Source: DASXQK01 sp963724385 (lineage in GTDB: Bacteria; Pseudomonadota; Alphaproteobacteria; Dongiales; Dongiaceae). From it: DNA of 64,000 nucleotides. The stretch spans positions 2,542,001 to 2,606,000 of the forward strand of contig CAVRUJ010000001.1 of assembly GCA_963724385.1 (NCBI GenBank). Direction: 5' to 3'. Below, piece by piece: positions 59,007 to 64,000 of this stretch. The notes under the pieces are model-generated. The model searched no databases, had not been told where the DNA came from, and was given only the letters and a program-made list of their open reading frames with translations. A program made the translations under genes and the position numbers. How positions within the stretch are numbered: position 1 is the first letter of the stretch; each line of letters begins with the position of its first letter.

Positions 59007-60083
59007 TTACGCCCCGGCAAAGCTGAGGGCATAGATGGGCGGCAGGTGCCCTGCCGCCATCTGCCAGCGCATACCCTGGTCATCCGACACCCAGAGATGT
59101 CCGCTGGTCGACCCAATGGCAAGCCAGCGGCCGGCGCGATCGATGGCGAGGCCGTGGCGCAGCACCAGGTCATAGGCGTGGCGCTGGGGCAGGCCTTCAC
59201 GCTGGACCTCGAAGCTGCGGCCGCCATCGGTCGTCCGGGCGACGACGACGGCGCCATCCACGGGAATCCGGCATTCGTCCTTGACCGCCGGCACGAACCA
59301 CGCGCGCTCCGGATCCTTGGGATGAACGGCGACGCCGAAGCCGAATTTGGAGGGCCTGATCGACGTCACTTCCTGCCAGCTCTCGCCGGCGTCGGTGGAT
59401 TGGAAGACGCCGTTGTGGTGCTGTGCCCAGAGCGCCGATGGCCGCGCCGGGCATTGCACCAGGCGATGGACGTCCTGGATCGAGGGATCGTTCCGGCGCG
59501 CCGGCGCCATGAACTCGGCATAGATGCCCTCGGAGGTCGGCCGCCAGGTCGCGCCCGCGTCCCGGCTCTGCCATACGCCGCCGCAGGAAACCGCGAGGGT
59601 CAGATGGGCCGGATCGTTCGGGTCGATGCAAATTGAGTGAATCCCGGGCGCCTCGTTCCCGCCGCCGAACCAGTTGCTGCGCAGCGGATGGTTCCACAGG
59701 CCGTCGACGAGCTGCCAGCTCGCCGCCCCGTCCGTCGAATGGAACAGGCCGCCGCCGATCGTCCCGGCCCAGAGCTCACCCGGCCGCTTGCCCGGCTCCA
59801 GTGCCCAGATTTCCAGCACGCTCGGTCCATTGTCGCCTTCCGCTGGCGGAAAAGCGGGACAGGCCACCTCATGCCACGTCGCCCCTTCATCCTCCGAGGC
59901 ATGGAGCTTGACGCCGAAATGGCCGAGCTTGAGCGCGGCGTAATACCGACCGTCCCGAGGGTCCGCCATGGCCAGCGACACGGGATCGCCGAGAAAGGCC
60001 GAGCGGAGAATCTGCCAGCCGTCCGCCTGGCGCTGCAAGATGAACAAGCCCTTACGCGTCGCCGCCATCAGCCGTTCGGTCAT
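59007..60083 (-). CDS. BNR/sialidase-type beta-propeller protein
   Basis: The 358-residue protein is a beta-propeller of exo-alpha-sialidase-like repeats. Asp-box-like turns (S/T-x-D-x-G-x-T/S-W) can be counted at HASEDEGATWHEV, HSTDGAASWQLV, QSRDAGATWRPT, QSTDAGESWQEV and RTTDGGRSFEVQ. Such proteins are often unlinked to true sialidase chemistry, and no signal peptide is present, so the location is cytoplasmic. It lies six bases after a MoaD/ThiS-like gene and is probably co-transcribed with it. The function is unknown; a scaffold or interaction role in sulfur transfer is only a possibility. Confidence 0.87.
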   Translation of the reverse strand: MTERLMAATRKGLFILQRQADGWQILRSAFLGDPVSLAMADPRDGRYYAALKLGHFGVKLHASEDEGATWHEVACPAFPPAEGDNGPSVLEIWALEPGKRPGELWAGTIGGGLFHSTDGAASWQLVDGLWNHPLRSNWFGGGNEAPGIHSICIDPNDPAHLTLAVSCGGVWQSRDAGATWRPTSEGIYAEFMAPARRNDPSIQDVHRLVQCPARPSALWAQHHNGVFQSTDAGESWQEVTSIRPSKFGFGVAVHPKDPERAWFVPAVKDECRIPVDGAVVVARTTDGGRSFEVQREGLPQRHAYDLVLRHGLAIDRAGRWLAIGSTSGHLWVSDDQGMRWQMAAGHLPPIYALSFAGA

Positions 60084-60089
60084 GATCGG

Positions 60090-60347
60090 TCAACCTCCGG
60101 AGAGCGCCTGCATCACATAGACCTCGTCGCCAGTGGCGACCGCCGTGGCCAATTCCGCCTTGCGGTCGTTCAGATAGACAGTGACGTGCCGGCGCAGACG
60201 TGACTGGTCGTCCAGGACATAGCTCTTGAGGCGCGGCTGCTGGGCGAAGACCTGGGCCAGAACTTCGCCCACCGTGTCGCCGGAAGCGTCGAGACTGGGG
60301 CAGGCGACATACCGGCGCAGGTTAGGCGTGAAGCAGACGCGCACCAT
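60090..60347 (-). CDS. MoaD/ThiS-family small ubiquitin-like protein
   Basis: The 85-residue protein has the beta-grasp fold pattern (VRVCFTPNLRRYVACPSLDASGDTVGEVLAQVFAQQPRLKSYVLDDQSRLRRHVTVYLNDRK) and ends in ALSGG, with a bare Gly-Gly C terminus ready for adenylation and thiocarboxylation. MoaD and ThiS supply sulfur in molybdopterin and thiamine synthesis; HcyS does so in methionine synthesis in Wolinella. No E1-like gene is in the window. It lies six bases before the BNR gene and 71 bases after metY, separated from metY by a 12-bp hairpin. ATG 60347 (MVRVCF) is chosen over an extension with no family similarity. Confidence 0.85.
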   Translation of the reverse strand: MVRVCFTPNLRRYVACPSLDASGDTVGEVLAQVFAQQPRLKSYVLDDQSRLRRHVTVYLNDRKAELATAVATGDEVYVMQALSGG

Positions 60348-60363
60348 GGCGCGATCATAAATC

Positions 60364-60394
60364 GGCCCGCCCGGAGGGACAATCCGGGCGGGCC
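60364..60394 (-). terminator. Strong hairpin between metY and the MoaD/ThiS-like gene
   Basis: GGCCCGCCCGGA and TCCGGGCGGGCC form a perfect 12-bp stem around a 7-base loop. On the minus strand GATTTATG follows, with few T residues, so termination may be incomplete and some read-through into the downstream pair possible. Confidence 0.65.
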
Positions 60395-60418
60395 TTCGCC
60401 ACAACTATGACGCCGAGG

Positions 60419-61735
60419 TTATTCCGCCGCTTTCGCCAAATGAGCAGCGGCCCGGAAGCCCTTGTCGAGATCGGCCAGGATGTCGTCGATATGCTCGAGG
60501 CCGACGGCGAGACGGACGTAGTTCTCGGACACGCCCGTGGCCAACTGCTCCCTGGCGTCGAGTTGGGAGTGGGTGGTGGACGCCGGATGGATCGCCAGGC
60601 TGCGCGCGTCGCCGATGTTGGCGACGTGATAGAACAGCTCCAGGGAATCGATGAATTTCCGCCCGGCCTCGCGCCCGCCCTTGAGCTCGAAGCCGACCAT
60701 CCCGCCGTAACCGCCCTTGAGATAGGTATCGGCCCGCCGGCGCTGTTCGCCGTCCCAAAGGCTCGGATGAATGATCCGCGTCACCTGCGGTTGCTGCTTC
60801 AGGTATTCGACCACGGCCTGGGTGTTGCGGCTGTGCTCGCGGATGCGCAAGGGCAGGGTCTCGAGCCCCTGGAGGAAGAGGAACGCGTTGAACGGGCTCA
60901 TGGCCGCGCCGAGGTCGCGCAGGAGGGTCACCCGCGCCTTGATGATATAGGCGATGGGTCCCAGCGGCTTCACGGCCTGCGTCCAGACCGCGCCGTGATA
61001 ACTGGGGTCGGGCGTGTTCAGGGCAGGGAAGCGCTCGGCGTGCTTTTCCCAGTCGAAATTGCCGCCGTCCACCAGCACGCCGCCGATGGAGTTGCCATGC
61101 CCGCCGATGTACTTCGTGGTCGAGTAGACGATGATCGCCGCCCCATGCTCGAACGGCCGGCAGAGGACCGGCGCGGCCGTATTGTCCATGATCAGCGGCA
61201 CGCCCAGGCGCCGGCCGATGTCGGCGACCTCCTTGATGGGAAACACGGTCAGCTTCGGGTTGGGCAGCGTCTCGGCGTAGTAGGCCCGGGTCTTGGCGTC
61301 GGTCGCGCGTTCGAAATTCTTCGGGTCGGCCGGATCGACGAAGCGGACCTCGATGCCCTGGTCCTTCAGGGTGTTGGCGAAGAGGTTCCAGGTGCCGCCG
61401 TAGAGATCGGTCGAGCTCACGACATTGTCGCCCACCCGCGCGATGTTTTGGAGCGCGAAGGCCGAGGCCGCCTGGCCCGAGGCAAGCCCCAGGGCGGCGA
61501 CGCCGCCTTCCAGCGCCGCGATCCGCTCCTCCAAAACCGCCGTCGTCGGATTCATGATGCGCGTGTAGATGTTGCCGAGCTCCTTCAGGGCGAACAGGTT
61601 CGCCGCGTGCTCGGTGTTGCGGAACTGGTAGGAGGTGGTCTGGTAGATCGGCACGGCGACGGCGCCCGTCGTCGGGTCGGCGCGATGACCGGCATGAAGG
61701 ACGATGGTTTCCGGGTGCTTGGTCTTGAGCGTCAT
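60419..61735 (-). CDS. metY: O-acetylhomoserine aminocarboxypropyltransferase (sulfhydrylase)
   Basis: The 438-residue PLP enzyme makes homocysteine from O-acetylhomoserine and a sulfide source. It has PIYQTTSYQFRNTEHAANLFALKELGNIYTRIMNPTT, VSSTDLYGGTWNLFANTLKDQGIEVRFVDP and the Schiff-base lysine in IVYSTTKYIGGHGNSIGGVLVDGG. Length and these segments match MetY rather than the shorter gamma-lyase family (see 34023). It lies 30 bases after osmC on the same strand, and both are behind a SAM-II riboswitch, so methionine availability should control them. The MoaD/ThiS-like gene follows after a hairpin. Confidence 0.93.
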   Translation of the reverse strand: MTLKTKHPETIVLHAGHRADPTTGAVAVPIYQTTSYQFRNTEHAANLFALKELGNIYTRIMNPTTAVLEERIAALEGGVAALGLASGQAASAFALQNIARVGDNVVSSTDLYGGTWNLFANTLKDQGIEVRFVDPADPKNFERATDAKTRAYYAETLPNPKLTVFPIKEVADIGRRLGVPLIMDNTAAPVLCRPFEHGAAIIVYSTTKYIGGHGNSIGGVLVDGGNFDWEKHAERFPALNTPDPSYHGAVWTQAVKPLGPIAYIIKARVTLLRDLGAAMSPFNAFLFLQGLETLPLRIREHSRNTQAVVEYLKQQPQVTRIIHPSLWDGEQRRRADTYLKGGYGGMVGFELKGGREAGRKFIDSLELFYHVANIGDARSLAIHPASTTHSQLDAREQLATGVSENYVRLAVGLEHIDDILADLDKGFRAAAHLAKAAE

Positions 61736-61765
61736 GGTCTTCTCCCTATCTCAGGCCGCTGCTTC

Positions 61766-62293
61766 TCAGGCGGCCACCGGCCGGCGGCCGGCGTTGTGCA
61801 GCAAATCAAGTTTCGTCGGCGTGACGTTGCGAAGGATGTCGAGCACCGGGCAGTGGCTATCTACGGCCTCCTTCAGGCGCTGGATTTCCTCGCTGCTGGC
61901 GGGACTGTCGATCTCGACCACGGCCCGGATGTCCCGGAAGCCGGGGCGAACGCCCTCGTCGGCCGCGAAGAATCCGCGGAGGTCCTGCCTGCCCTCGACC
62001 TTCACCGAGACATGGTCGAGAGGGATGCCCAGGGCCTCGGCATAGAGCCGATAGGTGATCTCCTGGCAGGAGCCAAGAGCGGCCAGCACGAGCTCGACCG
62101 GATTGGGACCGGCGTCGGCTCCGCCGAGGGCCGGCACCTGGTCCAGTCTCAGGCGGAAGTCGCGAATGGAGGCCTCGCTGGTGAGGCCAGAGACCTGGCG
62201 TGTGGCGGCCGTGAAAGTCGCCTGCGCTTCCTTGGGACGCTGCCCCAGGGCTGACCGGGTGAGTTCGAAAATATCCTTCAGATTCCTGGCCAT
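61766..62293 (-). CDS. OsmC family peroxiredoxin-like protein
   Basis: The 175-residue protein has the OsmC pattern, with one redox cysteine in VLAALGSCQEITYRLYAE and the second in EAVDSHCPVLDILRNVTP. The family detoxifies organic hydroperoxides with two cysteines, and some members handle persulfides. ATG 62293 (MARNLKD) is chosen over an upstream ATG because AAGGAGG lies in between at a perfect distance. It is the first gene after the SAM-II riboswitch and precedes metY by 30 bases, so a role in sulfur metabolism is more likely than general stress, though that is inferred. Confidence 0.9.
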   Translation of the reverse strand: MARNLKDIFELTRSALGQRPKEAQATFTAATRQVSGLTSEASIRDFRLRLDQVPALGGADAGPNPVELVLAALGSCQEITYRLYAEALGIPLDHVSVKVEGRQDLRGFFAADEGVRPGFRDIRAVVEIDSPASSEEIQRLKEAVDSHCPVLDILRNVTPTKLDLLHNAGRRPVAA

Positions 62294-62342
62294 CGGGCCC
62301 TCCTTGCACTTCGCTCTCGTGCGGGCCACACGATGGTTAAGA

Positions 62343-62391
62343 CGCTTTAGCGTTTGATCACGCGGCGCAAGCTGCCCCTCAAATCTCCGCG
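62343..62391 (-). promoter_or_regulatory. SAM-II riboswitch
   Basis: On the minus strand, CGCGG (62391-62387) pairs with CCGCG (62365-62361). Between them lies AGATTTGAGGGGCAGC then TTGCG, and after the stem TGATCAAACGCTAAAGCG. This order (P1, GATTT, P1', TGATxAA, GCTAAA) is the SAM-II (metA-type) pseudoknot riboswitch of Alphaproteobacteria, which lowers expression when S-adenosylmethionine is abundant. It ends about 50 bases before the osmC start. Confidence 0.88.
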
Positions 62392-62428
62392 GGTCCGTTG
62401 CTTTTTCCGGTGGACCAGACCGGACGAC

Positions 62429-62459
62429 AAAAAACCGCCGCAGCTAAGCTGGGCGGTTT
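62429..62459 (-). terminator. Rho-independent terminator after the SHMT gene
   Basis: On the minus strand AAACCGCC and GGCGGTTT pair around CAGCT-AGCTG, followed by TTTTTTG. It lies downstream of the gene ending at 62607 and upstream of the SAM-II leader, so it separates the two transcription units. The 150 bases between 62460 and 62606 contain only a short open stretch ending in LQLAGA with no supportable start. Confidence 0.85.
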
Positions 62460-62606
62460 GCATCCGTCGCTTTAGCTGCATTTGTTAGGCGCCCGCAAGC
62501 TGGAGGCTCAAATCGGCGCCGCAAGTCATGTAGCGGGTCGTCCCGCCGGCGTCAACCCCGAAAGAATCGGCACGGCGGCCATAGACAGCGACCAAGGAAA
62601 GCGGGG

Positions 62607-63935
62607 TCAGATCGCCCCCGAGAGTTCCGGCGGGTAGATTGGAAAGCGGGCGGTCAGCGCCCGCACCTTGGCAAGTGTCGCTTCTTCCACGGCGCCGTTG
62701 CGCTCCGGCGCGCCGGCCAGCCCGTCCAGCACATCGGCGATCCATTCGCCGGTCTGGCGCAATTCCGCCGGGCGGAAGCCGCGTGTAGTCACGGCCGATG
62801 TGCCGAGCCGCACACCCGAGGTGATCGTTGGTTTTTCCATGTCGAACGGCACGGCGTTCTTGTTGCAGGTGATGCCCGCGCGTTCGAGGCTTTGCGAGGC
62901 AGCAAGACCCTTCAGCATTTGGCGGTGCAGATCGAGCAGGACGATTGGCGTGTCCGTGCCGCCGGTCACAACGTCATAGCCACGCCGGATCAAGACCTCC
63001 GCCAGCGCGCGGGAATTCTCCAGTACCGTCGCGGCGTAGCGTCGGTATTCGGGGCGCAGCGCCTCGGCAAGGCAGACGGCCTTGGCGGCCAGCGCATGGA
63101 GCAGGGGGCTGCCCTGCGTGCCGGGAAACACCGCCGTGTTGAACTTCCTCGCCAGCGCCTCGTCATTGGTCAGGATGATCCCGCCGCGCGCGCCGCGCAG
63201 GGACTTGTAGGTGGTGGTCGTTGCCACATGGGCATGGGGGAACGGATGCGGGTGGACCCCGCCGGCGACAAGACCGGCGAAATGTGCCATGTCAACCAGC
63301 AACGCCGCACCCACCTCGTCGGCGATGCTTCGCATGCGGGCGAAATCGATGGCCCGGGGATAAGAAGATCCGCCGGCGATGATCAGCCTCGGCTTGTGCT
63401 CGCGGGCTAGCGCCTCGACGGCGTCATAGTCGATCAGCCCGTCCTGCCGGCGCACGCCGTACTGGACTACCCGATAGATCTTGCCGCTCTGATTGGCGGG
63501 CGCGCCGTGGCTGAGGTGCCCGCCGGCGGTCAGCGCCATGGACAGCACCGTGTCGCCCGGGCTGAGCAGCGCCTGCAGAACGGCCTGGTTGGCCTGGCTG
63601 CCGGAATGGGGCTGCACATTGGCGAAGCCCACGTTGAACAGCTTGCAAGCACGTTCAATGGCGACGCGCTCGATGATGTCCACATTTGTGGCGCCGCCGT
63701 GATAGCGATTGCCCGGCAAACCCTCGACGGTCTTGTTGGTCAGCAGCGAGCCCTGTACCTCGAGAACGGCGCGGCTGACGATATTCTCGGAGGCGATCAG
63801 CTCGATCATCTCCGTCTGACGGCGCCACTCGTCGGCCAGAGCACCGGCGATCTCGGGATCGCTTTGGCGAAGATGCGCGGTGAAATAGCCGTCATGCACC
63901 ACGGATTGCAGCGCGGTGGCCGGCGTTTTGTTCAT
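62607..63935 (-). CDS. glyA: Divergent serine hydroxymethyltransferase homologue
   Basis: The 442-residue enzyme has the SHMT fold: MIELIASENIVSRAVLEVQGSLLTNKTVEGLPGNRYHGG, VQPHSGSQANQAVL, VDMAHFAGLVAGGVHP and the PLP lysine Lys244 in TTTTYKSLRGARGG. In ordinary SHMTs the residue before the lysine is His and the segments read NKYAEG and RYYGG. Here they are TTTTYK, NKTVEG and RYHGG, so three active-site positions differ. It might be an alpha-methylserine hydroxymethyltransferase or another aldol-type SHMT relative. It overlaps the end of an upstream gene by ATGA. Interconversion of serine and glycine is inferred, not certain. Confidence 0.85.
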   Translation of the reverse strand: MNKTPATALQSVVHDGYFTAHLRQSDPEIAGALADEWRRQTEMIELIASENIVSRAVLEVQGSLLTNKTVEGLPGNRYHGGATNVDIIERVAIERACKLFNVGFANVQPHSGSQANQAVLQALLSPGDTVLSMALTAGGHLSHGAPANQSGKIYRVVQYGVRRQDGLIDYDAVEALAREHKPRLIIAGGSSYPRAIDFARMRSIADEVGAALLVDMAHFAGLVAGGVHPHPFPHAHVATTTTYKSLRGARGGIILTNDEALARKFNTAVFPGTQGSPLLHALAAKAVCLAEALRPEYRRYAATVLENSRALAEVLIRRGYDVVTGGTDTPIVLLDLHRQMLKGLAASQSLERAGITCNKNAVPFDMEKPTITSGVRLGTSAVTTRGFRPAELRQTGEWIADVLDGLAGAPERNGAVEEATLAKVRALTARFPIYPPELSGAI

Positions 63936-64000
63936 GCGGCAGCAGCCAGCAGGCAGTTGTCGTCCAGCGGCACGAGCGGCGAGAAGTCGCGGTGATGCTT
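63932..64000 (-). CDS. C-terminal end of a gene cut by the right edge
   Basis: Minus-strand frame with 22 residues ending PLDDNCLLAAAA and a TGA at 63934-63932. The stop overlaps the ATG of the SHMT gene (ATGA), so the two genes are translationally coupled and probably one operon. The product cannot be identified from this fragment; seeing the sequence beyond 64000 would settle the SHMT's context. Confidence 0.65.
   Translation of the reverse strand, partial: KHHRDFSPLVPLDDNCLLAAAA

Noticed and set aside
62485..62606. Short minus-strand coding-like stretch ending in LQLAGA after the SHMT gene
   Set aside because: The only possible starts are a TTG or codons inside the SHMT gene. It may be a relic, but nothing supports translation.
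1..64000. CRISPR arrays, transposases, integrases, phage genes
   Set aside because: No regularly spaced repeats and no protein with DDE transposase, tyrosine or serine recombinase, or phage structural motifs was seen.

Overview
The window is GC-rich, with strongly GC-biased third codon positions. It carries several alphaproteobacterial hallmarks: a two-domain dCTP deaminase, a Bpt-type aminoacyl-tRNA-protein transferase, a SAM-II riboswitch, and an M23 peptidase/bactofilin pair. A Rhodospirillales-like or Rhizobiales-like chromosome fits best; the genus cannot be read from the sequence. No phage, plasmid, transposase or CRISPR signature was found. Mobile-looking material is limited to small palindromic repeats, one DUF559 endonuclease gene bracketed by repeats, and one tRNA-like relic.

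Layout. 1-5.1 kb: housekeeping and small genes (SRAP/YedK, SHOCT protein, DUF1036 protein, tRNA-Thr, nitrilase-family amidase, DUF559 cassette). 4.1-14.3 kb: a ureohydrolase and an FCD/GntR regulator divergent from 'cluster 1', which holds a stand-alone FAD oxidoreductase, a glutamine-synthetase-like ligase, three glutamate-synthase-like subunits, a Lys/Ala-rich unknown protein and an APC permease. 14.5-27.6 kb: 'cluster 2', a complete N-methylglutamate pathway for methylamine (mgdABCD, a regulator, mgsABC, gmaS) followed by fhs. 27.7-42.2 kb: dcd, acyl-CoA synthetase, PotF-like protein with N-carbamoylputrescine amidase, bpt, a threonine/cystathionine operon, a penicillin-acylase-like hydrolase and a CaiB-type CoA transferase. 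42.3-45.5 kb: cupin, then sulfate activation (cysD, cysNC). 45.7-60.3 kb: envelope genes (M23, bactofilin, lytic transglycosylase), a PLP decarboxylase, two EamA exporters, alpha/beta hydrolases, a cyanophycinase-like peptidase, hemB, and a BNR protein with a MoaD/ThiS-like protein. 60.4-64 kb: metY and osmC behind a SAM-II riboswitch, then a divergent SHMT homologue.

How it works together. In cluster 2, methylamine is attached to glutamate (GmaS), rearranged to N-methylglutamate (MgsABC) and oxidised to methylene-tetrahydrofolate (MgdABCD); Fhs connects the folate-bound C1 unit with formate. Cluster 1 repeats the ligase and synthase chemistry with diverged paralogues. It replaces the folate-linked tetramer by a single MgdA-like flavoprotein and adds a permease. 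It may therefore be a parallel route for another amine, and it is the best candidate here for an undescribed system. Sulfur genes (cystathionine operon, cysD/cysNC, metY/osmC) and amine or polyamine genes (ureohydrolase, AguB, PotF-like, ornithine decarboxylase-like) recur through the window.

Two genes, the regulator at 20482 and the M23 peptidase at 45711, each appear to carry one extra base that breaks the reading frame. These may be sequencing errors or true lesions.
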